The notes under the pieces: generated by a model | The model's input: the letters and a program-made list of their open reading frames with translations, nothing else | Databases searched by the model: none | Told to the model about the DNA's origin: nothing | Source of the DNA: Collinsella sp. | GTDB taxonomy: Bacteria; Actinomycetota; Coriobacteriia; Coriobacteriales; Coriobacteriaceae | Assembly: GCA_018373675.1 (NCBI GenBank) | Contig: JAHAGQ010000012.1 | Location: forward strand, 1 to 59,892 | Direction of reading: 5' to 3' | Length of the DNA stretch: 59,892 nucleotides | Shown here: positions 50,427 through 59,892 of the stretch, in pieces | Layout: every line of letters starts with the position of its first letter | Position numbering within the stretch: the stretch's first letter is position 1 | Translations under genes and position numbers: made by a program

Positions 50427-50879
50427 ATGAGCATCAATCGAGTGAACATCACCGGTAACCTCACCCGCGATCCCGAGCTGCGCGCCACCGCCGGCGGAAC
50501 CCAGGTTCTGTCCTTTGGCGTCGCCGTGAACGATCGTCGCCGCAACGCGCAGACTGGCGAGTGGGAGGACTATCCCAACTTTGTCGACTGCACCATGTTC
50601 GGCACCCGCGCCGAGGCCGTGAGCCGTTTCCTGGCAAAGGGAAACAAGGTCGCGATCGAGGGCAAGCTGCGCTACAGCTCTTGGGAGCGCGACGGTCAGC
50701 GCAGGAGCAAGCTTGAGGTCATCGTCGATGAGATCGAGTTTATGAGCTCCCGTGGTGGCCAGGGTGGCTACGATCAGGGCGGTTACGCCCCCGCAGCTCC
50801 CGCGCCCGCAGCACGTCCTGCCGCACCGGTGGCTACGCCGCCCGCGGTCGACGTCTACGATGAGGACATCCCGTTCTAG
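50427..50879 (+). CDS. ssb: Single-stranded DNA-binding protein
   Basis: The 150-residue SSB has an OB fold (INRVNITGNLTRDPELRATAGGTQVLSFGVAVNDR, NFVDCTMFGTRAEAVSRFLAKGNKVAIEGKLRY), a Gly/Pro/Ala linker and the acidic tip EDIPF that recruits partner proteins. It lies between rpsF and rpsR in the usual operon, 48 bases after rpsF. Confidence 0.97.
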   Translation: MSINRVNITGNLTRDPELRATAGGTQVLSFGVAVNDRRRNAQTGEWEDYPNFVDCTMFGTRAEAVSRFLAKGNKVAIEGKLRYSSWERDGQRRSKLEVIVDEIEFMSSRGGQGGYDQGGYAPAAPAPAARPAAPVATPPAVDVYDEDIPF

Positions 50880-50951
50880 GGGTTGTTCACCTATTTTTGA
50901 GTGAGAGGCGGCTTCGGTTCGCCGAAGTTGCCAAATGAAAGGTATTTTGAC

Positions 50952-51218
50952 ATGGCTAATGATTTTTCTGCACGTCAGCCGCGTCGTAAGTACTGCCAGT
51001 TCTGCAAGGAGAACACTGAGTTCATTGACTATAAGGACACTCAGCTTCTCCGTAAGTACATGACCGACCGTGGCAAGATCAAGCCCCGTCGCGTCACTGG
51101 CGCTTGCACGCAGCATCAGCATGACATCGCCAACGCCATCAAGCGCGCCCGCGAGATGGCTCTCCTGCCGTACACCGTCCCCGTGGTTTCCTCTCGTGGC
51201 AACCGCGACCGCGGCTAA
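50952..51218 (+). CDS. rpsR: 30S ribosomal protein S18
   Basis: The 88-residue S18 includes KYCQFCKENTEFIDYKDTQLLRKYMTDRGKI and the conserved RRVTGACTQHQHDIANAIKRAREMALLPY. The CxxC and further Cys/His suggest the zinc-binding form. The ATG at 50952 follows GAAAGG; the longer in-frame start 17 codons upstream is not used in this family. Confidence 0.97.
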   Translation: MANDFSARQPRRKYCQFCKENTEFIDYKDTQLLRKYMTDRGKIKPRRVTGACTQHQHDIANAIKRAREMALLPYTVPVVSSRGNRDRG

Positions 51219-51233
51219 GAAGGGAGACGCATC

Positions 51234-51773
51234 ATGAAGGTTATTCTTCTCGATGAGATCAAGGGCAAGGGCGGCGAGGGTGACGTCGTAGAGGTCGCTC
51301 AGGGTTACGCTGAGAACTTCCTGTTCCCCAAGAAGCTCGCTGTTGCCGCCACCAAGGGCAACCTCAAGCAGCTTGACGAGCGTCGCAACAACATCGCCAA
51401 GCGCGAGGCCGTCCGTCTGGCTACCGCCAACGAGACCAAGGCTGCCTTCGAGGGCAAGACGGTCACCGTTGACGTCAAGGTCGGCGACGAGGGCATCCTC
51501 TTTGGCTCCGTTACCGCCGCTATGATCGCTGATGCCATCAAGGCTCAGCTCGGTATGGACATCGACCGCAAGCGCGTCGAGCTCGGTAAGCCCATCAAGG
51601 TTGCCGGTGCCCACACCGTTGCCATCTCGCTGTACCGCGAGATCAAGGCCGAGGTTGTCGTTCTCGTCGGCGTTACCGCCGAGGAGCTCGCTGCCGAGGC
51701 TGAGGTCGAGGAGGCCGCTGAGGTCGCCGAGGCCGAGACCGCCGAGGTCGAGACTGAGGCTGCTGCCGAGTAG
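51234..51773 (+). CDS. rplI: 50S ribosomal protein L9
   Basis: The 179-residue L9 has MKVILLDEIKGKGGEGDVVEVAQGYAENFLFPKKLA and a C-terminal domain, then about 30 extra residues rich in Ala/Glu/Val that are absent from many L9 proteins (usual length about 150). The upstream GGGAGA serves as ribosome site. Last ribosomal gene of the operon. Confidence 0.96.
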   Translation: MKVILLDEIKGKGGEGDVVEVAQGYAENFLFPKKLAVAATKGNLKQLDERRNNIAKREAVRLATANETKAAFEGKTVTVDVKVGDEGILFGSVTAAMIADAIKAQLGMDIDRKRVELGKPIKVAGAHTVAISLYREIKAEVVVLVGVTAEELAAEAEVEEAAEVAEAETAEVETEAAAE

Positions 51774-51803
51774 CATTTGCTGCAACGCAACAATCTTGTT
51801 CTA

Positions 51804-51840
51804 AGAAGGGCGCTCTGGGAGACCAGGGCGCCCTTTTGTT
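51804..51840 (+). terminator. rplI terminator
   Basis: AAGGGCGCTCTGG..CCAGGGCGCCCTT stem followed by TTGTTTTTT, 30 bases after rplI. Confidence 0.87.
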
Positions 51841-51997
51841 TTTTGCGCTGAGTGAGTGTCATGGTGAACGTTGCGTCGAAGTCCTATATACAGGACCGTT
51901 TATCCGTTTGGTTCGGTGATGATTGGCGGCGCGCGGCGCGTTTTGGGATCGTGGCTGATACTATGGATGCTCGCAAGCGATATGAATGAGGATGCTC

Positions 51998-53389
51998 ATG
52001 GCATATGACGATAGGGAGACCGGGCTGACGGTCGAGGACCGCGGCTCAAAGTTGGGTCTTCCCCAAAACCAAGATGCAGAGGCCAATGTACTGGCCGCTA
52101 TGCTGCTATCGCCCGAGGTGGTCGAAGAGGCCCAGGTCGAGCTGCAGCCCGATGACTTCTACCGGCCCATTCATAAGACCATCTATACTGCGATGGTCGA
52201 TATGTACAACAGCCGCATTCCCATCGACTCCATCTCGCTGATCGATTACCTGCGAAGCATCAACAAGCTCGATGCCGTGGGCGGCGAGGCGTACATTTTG
52301 GAGTTGATGGGTCAGACCCTGTCGCTCGTCAACTGGCAGCACCATGCCGCCATCGTTCGCCGCGACTCGATGCTGCGCGAGCTGATCGGCGCCACCAACG
52401 AGATCAACGCGCTGGCATATAACGCCCCCACCGACACCAAAGAGGTTGTCGAGCTGGCCGAGAGCAAGCTGCTCAAGGTTACGGCGCGCGAGGTCAAGTC
52501 GAGCTACAAGACGTTGACCGAGTTTATGGTCGAGGCCTATAACGAGGCCGAGGAAGTGTGCCAGGCCGGTGGCCAGGCTGCGGGCGTGCCCACGGGCTTT
52601 CCGTCACTCGACCGCATGCTCATGGGTTTTCGCGAGGGCCAGCTCATCATCATCGGCGCCCGTCCTGCTGTAGGTAAGACGTCGTTCGCTCTGAACCTGG
52701 CGCTCAACGCTGCCGCTGCTGGTTATACCGTCGGCTTCTTCTCGCTGGAGATGTCGGGTAAGGAAATTGCCCAGCGTCTGATTTGCGCCTATGCCATGAT
52801 CTCGATCAGTGACTTCCGCATGGGTCGCATTAGCCCCGAGCAGTGGGCCAATATCAACGAGGCCACGCAGACCTTGTCCAAGCTCGATATTCTGATTGAC
52901 GATACGCCCGGCACCACAGTGACCGAGATTCGCGCCAAGAGCCGCCGCATGCTCCATAACAAGGAGAAGGCAATCATCATCCTGGACTACCTGCAGCTGG
53001 TGAGTCCTCCGCCGGGACGCCGCTCCGAGAGCCGTACCGTCGAGGTTTCGGAGATGTCGCGTGGTCTGAAGATCATGGCCAAGGAGCTCAAGATTCCGCT
53101 CATCGCGCTGTCGCAGCTCTCGCGTCAGGTCGAATCCCGTACCGGCAAGCGTCCGCAGCTTTCCGACCTTCGTGAATCGGGCTCTATCGAGCAGGACGCC
53201 GATATCGTCATGTTCTTGGACCGCTCCGCCGACGAGGCCGAAGCCTCGCGCGACGATCGACCCGACGAGGGCGTTACGCGTATCGTCGTGGCCAAGAACC
53301 GTTCGGGCCCGATCGGCGACGTCGACCTGATGTTCCTGCCGGCATCCACCAAGTTCTATGAGCTTGATGGGGCACATGCCGAGGAGTAG
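51998..53389 (+). CDS. dnaB: Replicative DNA helicase DnaB
   Basis: The 463-residue helicase has the N-terminal PQNQDAEANVLAAMLLSPE domain, a linker and a RecA-like C-terminal domain with Walker A ARPAVGKTSFAL, FFSLEMSGKEIAQR, Walker B IIILDYLQLV and the arginine finger end KNRSGPIGDVDLMF. The start at 51998 is chosen for GAGG six bases before it. DciA (36212) is the likely loader. No intein is seen. Confidence 0.96.
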   Translation: MAYDDRETGLTVEDRGSKLGLPQNQDAEANVLAAMLLSPEVVEEAQVELQPDDFYRPIHKTIYTAMVDMYNSRIPIDSISLIDYLRSINKLDAVGGEAYILELMGQTLSLVNWQHHAAIVRRDSMLRELIGATNEINALAYNAPTDTKEVVELAESKLLKVTAREVKSSYKTLTEFMVEAYNEAEEVCQAGGQAAGVPTGFPSLDRMLMGFREGQLIIIGARPAVGKTSFALNLALNAAAAGYTVGFFSLEMSGKEIAQRLICAYAMISISDFRMGRISPEQWANINEATQTLSKLDILIDDTPGTTVTEIRAKSRRMLHNKEKAIIILDYLQLVSPPPGRRSESRTVEVSEMSRGLKIMAKELKIPLIALSQLSRQVESRTGKRPQLSDLRESGSIEQDADIVMFLDRSADEAEASRDDRPDEGVTRIVVAKNRSGPIGDVDLMFLPASTKFYELDGAHAEE

Positions 53390-53482
53390 GACAGGCGCCC
53401 GTTGCACGGGTATACTGGGAATGTTTTGTGCTTCTGCGTGCCGGCATGGCGCGTAGACAGTCCATGAATGTGAGGAGTAAAC

Positions 53483-54769
53483 ATGCCGTCAACCGTTTTG
53501 GTCGGTGCCCAGTGGGGCGATGAGGGCAAGGGTAAGATCTGCGACCTGGTCGCCGGCGACTTTGATGCCGTCGTGCGCTATTCGGGCGGCAACAACGCCG
53601 GCCACACCATCGTCGTCAACGGCAAAAAGTACGGCCTGCACCAGGTGCCCTCCGGCATCATGTATTCCGACCACGTGTCGGTGATCGGTAACGGCTGCGT
53701 CGTCAACCCCAAGGTTGTCCTTGAGGAGATCGACATGTTCGAGGCCGACGGCATCACCACCAAGAACCTCAAGATTAGCGGCAACGCGCAGGTCATCATG
53801 CCGTACCACATCGATCTGGATGGCGCCTTTGAGCAGAAGCTCGGCAAGAAGAACATCGGTACCACCAAGCGCGGCATTGGTCCGTGCTATCAGGACAAGA
53901 TGGCCCGCATTGGCCTGCGCATGCAGGACATGCTGGACGAGACGCTGTTCCGCGACAAGTTGGAGACCGCTCTCGCCCGCGTGAACCCCGAGCTCGAGCT
54001 CATCTACAACCTGCCCACCTACACCGTGGACCAGATTTGCGACGAGTACCTGCCGATGGCCGAACGCCTGCGTCCCTACATCACCGAGACGAGCCTGCTG
54101 CTCAACAACATGATCGATGAGGGCAAGAACCTGCTGTTTGAAGGCGCCCAGGCGACGCTGCTCGACATCGACCACGGAACCTATCCGTACGTGACGTCTT
54201 CCAACTGCACCGCCGGCGGCGCCATCACCGGCTCTGGCGTGGGCATGAAGAACGTCGACCGCGTGCTGGGCGTCATGAAGGCCTATATCACCCGCGTCGG
54301 TTCGGGCCCCATGCCCACCGAGCTTTCCTATGAGTCCGAGGCTGGCCACACGCTGACCGAGGAGGGCTATGAGTACGGCGTGACCACCGGTCGCCGTCGT
54401 CGTTGCGGCTGGTTTGACGGCCCTATCGCCAACTATGCCTCGCGCGTCAACGGCCTCACCGACATCGCCGTGACCAAGCTCGACGTGCTTTCGGCCTTCG
54501 ACACCATCAAGGTGTGCGTGGCCTACGACGTCGATGGCGAGCGCTACACGAGCGTGCCCGAGCATCAGGTGCGCTTTGAGCATGCCAAGCCCATCTACGA
54601 GGAGCTCCCCGGCTGGAAGTGCGACATCACCGGTTGCCGCAGCTTTGATGAGCTGCCGCAAGAGGCTCAGGACTACGTGGCGTTTATCGAGGATCTGGCA
54701 CACACCCGCGTGACGTTCATTGGCGTTGGCGCCGGTCGCGAGCAGATCATCAACCGATTCTGGAAGTAA
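53483..54769 (+). CDS. purA: Adenylosuccinate synthetase
   Basis: PurA converts IMP and aspartate to adenylosuccinate with GTP. The 428-residue enzyme has VGAQWGDEGKGKICD, YSGGNNAGHTIV, GTTKRGIGPCYQDK, GAQATLLDIDHGTYPYVTSS and TTGRRRRCGWFD; all catalytic blocks are intact. TGAGGAG precedes the ATG. A terminator follows; purD comes next. Confidence 0.97.
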   Translation: MPSTVLVGAQWGDEGKGKICDLVAGDFDAVVRYSGGNNAGHTIVVNGKKYGLHQVPSGIMYSDHVSVIGNGCVVNPKVVLEEIDMFEADGITTKNLKISGNAQVIMPYHIDLDGAFEQKLGKKNIGTTKRGIGPCYQDKMARIGLRMQDMLDETLFRDKLETALARVNPELELIYNLPTYTVDQICDEYLPMAERLRPYITETSLLLNNMIDEGKNLLFEGAQATLLDIDHGTYPYVTSSNCTAGGAITGSGVGMKNVDRVLGVMKAYITRVGSGPMPTELSYESEAGHTLTEEGYEYGVTTGRRRRCGWFDGPIANYASRVNGLTDIAVTKLDVLSAFDTIKVCVAYDVDGERYTSVPEHQVRFEHAKPIYEELPGWKCDITGCRSFDELPQEAQDYVAFIEDLAHTRVTFIGVGAGREQIINRFWK

Positions 54770-54788
54770 TCGGTTTATACGGTTATTG

Positions 54789-54833
54789 CGATATACCCCT
54801 TTGCAGCCCAGACGGGCGGCCGAGGGGTATATT
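54789..54833 (+). terminator. purA terminator
   Basis: ATATACCCCT and AGGGGTATAT form a stem around an inner GC loop 25 bases after purA, followed by TTTGCTT. Confidence 0.65.
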
Positions 54834-54886
54834 TGCTTGCAAAGGGCTCGCGCGGAGCGGGCCATTCATCCATAGAGGAGGCACCC

Positions 54887-56191
<1,305 letters not shown>

Positions 56192-56212
56192 AATCCGAGA
56201 GGAATGAGACGG

Positions 56213-56908
56213 ATGGACGAGAAGAACGAAGAGCTCGTGGACGCGCAGATCGTCGAAGAGGACAGCCGCATGTATGGGCACGCCGAGGGCGAGCCTGGTG
56301 GTGAGGTCGCTGACGAGCCGGCGCTGGTGTTGGGCGATGACGACCCGCACGATGCCGAGCTGCACGAGAAGATTCTTTCGGAGGAGTGCGCCTGGAAGGG
56401 CAAGATTCTCGACGTCCACCGGCTTGAGGTTGAGCTGCCCAACGGTCACCGCAGCGCCCGCGATATCGTTCGCCATCCGGGTGCGGCGGCCGTTGTGGCA
56501 CTGACCGAGAGCGGCAAGATCGTACTGGTGCGTCAGTACCGCACCGCCATCGACCGCGTGACGGTCGAGATTCCTGCCGGCAAGCTCGACCCGGGCGAGG
56601 ACCCGCTCGATTGCGCCAAGCGCGAACTGCATGAGGAGACGGGCTTTAGGGCTGGTCGTATTCGCTTTTTGACGTCGATTGTCACGTCCTGCGGTTTTTG
56701 CGATGAGATCATCCATATCTACTTGGCTACCAAGCTCGAGTTTGATGCGCCCAACCCCGATGATGACGAGTTTGTCAACGTGGACCTGGTGCCGCTGCAC
56801 GAGCTGATCGACGCCGTACTCGACGGCAAGATCGAAGACGCCAAGACCGTCGTAGGCGCCTTGGCCTGTGACAGCATCGCACACAGGCTGGGCGGAACTG
56901 AGCTTTAA
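56213..56908 (+). CDS. NUDIX hydrolase, ADP-ribose pyrophosphatase-like
   Basis: The 231-residue protein has an acidic N-terminal extension of about 45 residues, then a NUDIX domain whose box reads GKLDPGEDPLDCAKRELHEETGF (G-x5-E-x7-REUxEExGU). The IEIPAGKLDPGEDP context and upstream RQYRTAIDRVTVE match ADP-ribose pyrophosphatases, which clear ADP-ribose. An ATG three codons upstream is possible but sits on the ribosome site. It starts 21 bases after purD, likely the same operon. Confidence 0.9.
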   Translation: MDEKNEELVDAQIVEEDSRMYGHAEGEPGGEVADEPALVLGDDDPHDAELHEKILSEECAWKGKILDVHRLEVELPNGHRSARDIVRHPGAAAVVALTESGKIVLVRQYRTAIDRVTVEIPAGKLDPGEDPLDCAKRELHEETGFRAGRIRFLTSIVTSCGFCDEIIHIYLATKLEFDAPNPDDDEFVNVDLVPLHELIDAVLDGKIEDAKTVVGALACDSIAHRLGGTEL

Positions 56909-56917
56909 AAGCGAGGG

Positions 56918-56958
56918 CGACCCTGGGGCAAACGCTACTGATTATTTGCCCCAGGGTC
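56918..56958 (+). terminator. Terminator after the NUDIX gene
   Basis: GACCCTGGGGCAAA and TTTGCCCCAGGGTC pair over 14 bases with a 12-base loop; the T-tract is interrupted (TTACGTTATTGTTTT). Confidence 0.65.
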
Positions 56959-56988
56959 TTACGTTATTGTTTTATCTCCGAGGACTGC

Positions 56989-58761
56989 ATGTTTAAGAGG
57001 TTTCTTTCGTATTACGAGCCCCAGATGGGGCTTTTTGTTGCTGATACTGTTTGTGCTCTGGTGCTTGCTGCCATTGACCTGGCGTTCCCCATTATCCTGC
57101 GCAATTTGACCGGTGGGCTGTTTACCCAGGGCCAGGCTGCCATTATGCAGGCGCTCGGTATGATCGCGGTGGGGCTGGTGCTGATGTATGCCGTTCGCTG
57201 CGCCTGCCGCTACTTTGTGAGCTACTGGGGCCACGTGATGGGTGCGCGCATGGAGTCCAAGATGCGCGAGGACCTGTTTGACCAGTACGAGCGCTTTAGC
57301 TTTGCGTACTTCGACCGCAACAGTTCGGGCGACATGATGAGCCGCGTGGTCAACGACCTGTTCGATATCTGCGAGGCGGCGCATCACGTACCCGAGTGGA
57401 TCATCATCTGCGGCATCGAGATTATCGGCTCGTTTGTGATCCTCTTTACCATCGCCCCGGTGCTGGCGCTTGCCATGGCCGTGGTGACGGCGGCGTTTGC
57501 GGTCATCATGTTTTGGCAAAACATGCGTATGCGCGAGGTCTTTAGCGACAACCGCAAAAAGATCAGCGGCATCAATGCGCAGCTGCAGGATTCTCTGGCG
57601 GGCATGCGCGTGGTCAAGAGCTTTGCCAACGAGGAGACCGAGCGTGCCAAGTTCCGCGCCTCCAACAATCGCTACCTTTTGTCCAAGGAGAACATGTATC
57701 ACGCCATGGGCGTCTATACCGCGACGTATGGCCTGCTCTCTGGTGTGCTCTATGTGATCGTGGTGCTGCTGGGCGGCTGGCTGGTCGCCCAGGGACAGCT
57801 GCAGGCGGTCGATATGGCGACCTTTGCACTCTATATTTCGCTGTTCTGCACGCCGCTCGAGACACTCGTCAATTCGGCCGAAACGTATCAGAAGGCTATC
57901 GCCGGCTTTAAGCGTATGGACGAGGTGCTCTCGACGGCGCCGGATATCCAGGACAAGCCGGGCGCTACGGATCTGCAGGTGACTGCCGGCGCCGTGGAGT
58001 ATCACGACGTGTGCTTTAACTACGAGGATGTTGAGCTGGGCGAGGGCTATGCCGACGAGCGTCCCGTTATCGACCATATGGACCTGTCCATCAAGCCCGG
58101 GCAGACCATCGCTTTGGTTGGCCCTTCGGGCGGCGGCAAGTCCACGACCTGTTCGCTGCTGCCGCGCTTTTATGACGTGGCTACCGGATCCATTAGCATC
58201 GACGGTCAGGACGTGCGCGATGTGACGCAGCAGAGCCTGCGCCGCGCCATCGGCCTGGTGCAGCAGGATGTCTATCTGTTTGACGGCACGATTGGCGAGA
58301 ACATCGCCTACGGCAAGCCGGGCGCTACGGCAGAAGAGATCGCCGAGGCCGCCCGTCGCGCCAACATCGATGCCTTTATCGAGTCGCTTCCGCAGGGCTA
58401 CGACACCGTGGTGGGCGAGCGCGGCAGCCGTCTTTCGGGCGGACAGAAGCAGCGCGTTGCCATCGCGCGCGTGTTTCTCAAGAACCCCAAGATCCTGATT
58501 TTGGACGAGGCGACGAGTGCTTTGGATAACGAGAGCGAGGAGGCGGTGCAGGAGTCACTCGAAGAGCTGGCACGCGGCCGCACCACGATTATCATCGCCC
58601 ACCGTCTTTCGACCATTAAGCATGCCGATGAGATTGCGACCGTTGAGCATGGTCGCGTTGTGGAGCGTGGCACGCACGAGGAGCTTCTCGCCCGTGGCGG
58701 CACCTATGCCCGTTACTATCGAATGCAGTTCGAAGGTGCGCGTGCGCACGAGCTCGACTGA
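56989..58761 (+). CDS. ABC exporter, fused permease and ATPase (MsbA/MDR type)
   Basis: The 590-residue half-transporter has a six-helix membrane domain (about 1-310) and a nucleotide-binding domain with Walker A GPSGGGKSTT (near 378), Q-loop LVQQDVYLF, signature LSGGQKQR (near 481), Walker B ILILDEATSALD and H-loop AHRLST, all intact. It should act as a homodimer or with a partner not seen here. The substrate cannot be predicted; lipid or drug export is the family norm. It is followed 19 bases later by a membrane protein that may be linked. Confidence 0.94.
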   Translation: MFKRFLSYYEPQMGLFVADTVCALVLAAIDLAFPIILRNLTGGLFTQGQAAIMQALGMIAVGLVLMYAVRCACRYFVSYWGHVMGARMESKMREDLFDQYERFSFAYFDRNSSGDMMSRVVNDLFDICEAAHHVPEWIIICGIEIIGSFVILFTIAPVLALAMAVVTAAFAVIMFWQNMRMREVFSDNRKKISGINAQLQDSLAGMRVVKSFANEETERAKFRASNNRYLLSKENMYHAMGVYTATYGLLSGVLYVIVVLLGGWLVAQGQLQAVDMATFALYISLFCTPLETLVNSAETYQKAIAGFKRMDEVLSTAPDIQDKPGATDLQVTAGAVEYHDVCFNYEDVELGEGYADERPVIDHMDLSIKPGQTIALVGPSGGGKSTTCSLLPRFYDVATGSISIDGQDVRDVTQQSLRRAIGLVQQDVYLFDGTIGENIAYGKPGATAEEIAEAARRANIDAFIESLPQGYDTVVGERGSRLSGGQKQRVAIARVFLKNPKILILDEATSALDNESEEAVQESLEELARGRTTIIIAHRLSTIKHADEIATVEHGRVVERGTHEELLARGGTYARYYRMQFEGARAHELD

Positions 58762-58780
58762 TTGATATGACAGGAAGTTT

Positions 58781-59746
58781 ATGGCTGACAAGAACCCTTT
58801 GACTCCGGAAGAAGTGACGGAGTTATTCTCCGAAATCGATGCATCCGGCGTCTTGGATCCCACGCTCGCCAAAAAGCGTACCGAGCGCATGCGTGAGAAG
58901 GAGGCTGCGGCCAAGCGCGGTGACAAAGCGGCGCTAGCGCAGCTGCGCAGCGAGGACCGCGCGAGCCAGGCAAAACATATCGACCCGCTGTCCGAGGACA
59001 ATCCTTCGGGCTCGCAGGTGAGCCATACCATTACGAAGACCGCGATGGCCGTGGTCATCGGTATTTTGGTGCTGATCGTGGGCATGCAGATCGGCTACGG
59101 CGTGATGCGCCGTCTGAATATCGCCAACCTGTCCGAGAGCGTTTCGGTTGATACCGTTTCGACGGCGCTGAAGGGCGGCCTTGAGTGGGGCAACGGCTTT
59201 ACGCAGTTCCCGCTCGACTTTACCGTCGATGAAGCCGATGAACGCACGGGCACGGTCGAGGTGACGGTGTTGGACACGTCTTCTGCCAACGAGCTCGAGC
59301 TGTTGTCCAACGGGCAGATTCAGGCCGCGGCGCTTGCGACCAACGCGCTGCTCAACGATAAGATCGACCGCGTGGTGTATAACGTTCACGCCTATATCGA
59401 CGAGGATAGCAACATTCAGCACGATTCCTTCTTTGGCATGTTCTCCGCGCGGGGCCACCAGAGCGCCATTTTGACGTTCGTGTGGACCAAGAGCTCATCC
59501 AACGCCACGAGTATCGACTGGAAGATGCGCATCGTGAGTATGGATGACACCATCGCCGAGCGCATTCAGAAGCAGGTGAACTCGGTGTCGTCGTTGATTG
59601 AGGATCCGGTGGTGAGCCAGACCAAGATTGACGAGGAAAAGACCGAGCGTGACCTGGAGCATCGTCTGCATGGCCGCGAGATTTTCCGCGGCGGCAAGCC
59701 CGATCGCACACCGTCCGAACTGCTGGAACAGGACAAGAAAAAGTAA
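58781..59746 (+). CDS. Single-pass membrane protein, unknown
   Basis: The 321-residue protein has a charged cytoplasmic N-terminus of about 85 residues (Lys/Arg/Glu-rich, helical), one transmembrane helix (about 88-109, MAVVIGILVLIVGMQIGYG) and an extracytoplasmic domain of about 200 residues. That domain has alternating hydrophobic strands and a basic/acidic C-terminal helix. CAGGAAG lies before the ATG. It is probably in an operon with the ABC exporter. I do not recognise a family. Confidence 0.65.
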   Translation: MADKNPLTPEEVTELFSEIDASGVLDPTLAKKRTERMREKEAAAKRGDKAALAQLRSEDRASQAKHIDPLSEDNPSGSQVSHTITKTAMAVVIGILVLIVGMQIGYGVMRRLNIANLSESVSVDTVSTALKGGLEWGNGFTQFPLDFTVDEADERTGTVEVTVLDTSSANELELLSNGQIQAAALATNALLNDKIDRVVYNVHAYIDEDSNIQHDSFFGMFSARGHQSAILTFVWTKSSSNATSIDWKMRIVSMDDTIAERIQKQVNSVSSLIEDPVVSQTKIDEEKTERDLEHRLHGREIFRGGKPDRTPSELLEQDKKK

Positions 59747-59751
59747 GACGC

Positions 59752-59794
59752 CATCATCCCGCGTGAGCCACAAGCCCCGCGGGATGATTTTTTA
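59752..59794 (+). terminator. Terminator after the ABC operon
   Basis: ATCATCCCGCG and CGCGGGATGAT pair over 11 bases with a 14-base loop, followed by six T. Confidence 0.87.
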
Positions 59795-59833
59795 AGGCTC
59801 TGTTAGACCAGGATTGACATGCCGACCTGCCGG

Positions 59834-59892
59834 CTAACTCGCCGTCTCCCCGTCGGGCGCCGGCGTCTTGACCCTCATCTCGAACGGCATCC
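59834..59892 (-). CDS. Possible C-terminus of a minus-strand gene running out of the window
   Basis: On the minus strand an open frame enters from the window edge and stops with TAG at 59834-59836. Its last residues read MRVKTPAPDGETAS. The product cannot be identified from 18 residues. Orientation is convergent with the ABC operon and its terminator, which fits a real gene. Confidence 0.4.
   Translation of the reverse strand, partial: MPFEMRVKTPAPDGETAS

Overview
The window looks like an origin-proximal chromosome segment of a GC-rich actinobacterium, most likely a Coriobacteriia member close to Collinsella. That assignment is an inference from gene content and order (rpmH-rnpA-yidD-yidC-jag-rsmG-parA-parB on one side, dnaA-dnaN-recF-dciA-gyrB-gyrA on the other, with rpsF-ssb-rpsR-rplI-dnaB-purA further right). 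No rRNA gene is present to confirm it. Gene orientation flips near 30.4 kb: most genes to the left are on the minus strand and most to the right on the plus strand, as expected for two replichores leaving oriC. Candidate origin DNA lies on both sides of the dnaA block (30390-30674 and 33768-34005). Three perfect parS sites sit at 27.27-27.37 kb.

Layout. 1-1.5 kb: an AT-rich, probably horizontally acquired end with a TraX-family gene, next to tRNA-Lys and a 25-nt duplicate of that tRNA's 3' end. 1.7-10.2 kb: M29 aminopeptidase, purC, a two-component system, a Tat lipoprotein, a TSCPD protein and purB. 10.2-10.8 kb: tRNA-Gly with a tandem palindromic repeat array. 11-14.5 kb: a large thioester/Cna-B/LPXTG surface adhesin. 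14.5-23 kb: a membrane M28-like protein with a degenerate active site, two WYL regulators and a DnaQ-DinG fusion. 23-25.1 kb: ddl and rlmN. 25.3-30.4 kb: parB, parA, rsmG, jag, yidC, yidD, rnpA and rpmH. 30.7-41.7 kb: an unusual GHKL-ATPase/Gln-rich/winged-helix gene followed by dnaA, dnaN, recF, dciA, gyrB and gyrA. 41.8-42.1 kb: tRNA-Ile, tRNA-Ala and a second identical tRNA-Ile, without rRNA. 42.3-47.7 kb: a DUF151 nuclease-like protein, small unknown proteins, typA, a bactofilin-like membrane protein and a UPF0126 channel-like protein. 47.8-49.1 kb: a PD-(D/E)XK nuclease gene bracketed by inverted 65-bp palindromes. 49.1-49.6 kb: two tRNA-Ser genes and a third tRNA-associated palindromic element. 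50-59.9 kb: rpsF, ssb, rpsR, rplI, dnaB, purA, purD, a NUDIX hydrolase, an ABC exporter and a single-pass membrane protein.

Functional picture. Replication (dnaA, dnaN, recF, dciA, dnaB, ssb, gyrAB), segregation (parAB/parS) and membrane-protein biogenesis (yidC/yidD/jag) surround the origin. Purine synthesis (purA, purB, purC, purD) is dispersed through the window.

The most unusual signals are two. The first is a family of 133-139-bp multi-hairpin elements found just downstream of the terminators of tRNA-Lys, tRNA-Gly and tRNA-Ser(CGA). Both ends of each element are built from pieces of the adjacent tRNA's 3' end, including a perfect 25-nt inverted copy for tRNA-Ser. The second is the predicted GHKL ATPase with a prion-like Gln/Pro/Tyr linker and a winged-helix end, placed between rpmH and dnaA. 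Nothing CRISPR-like, phage-like or transposase-encoding was seen.
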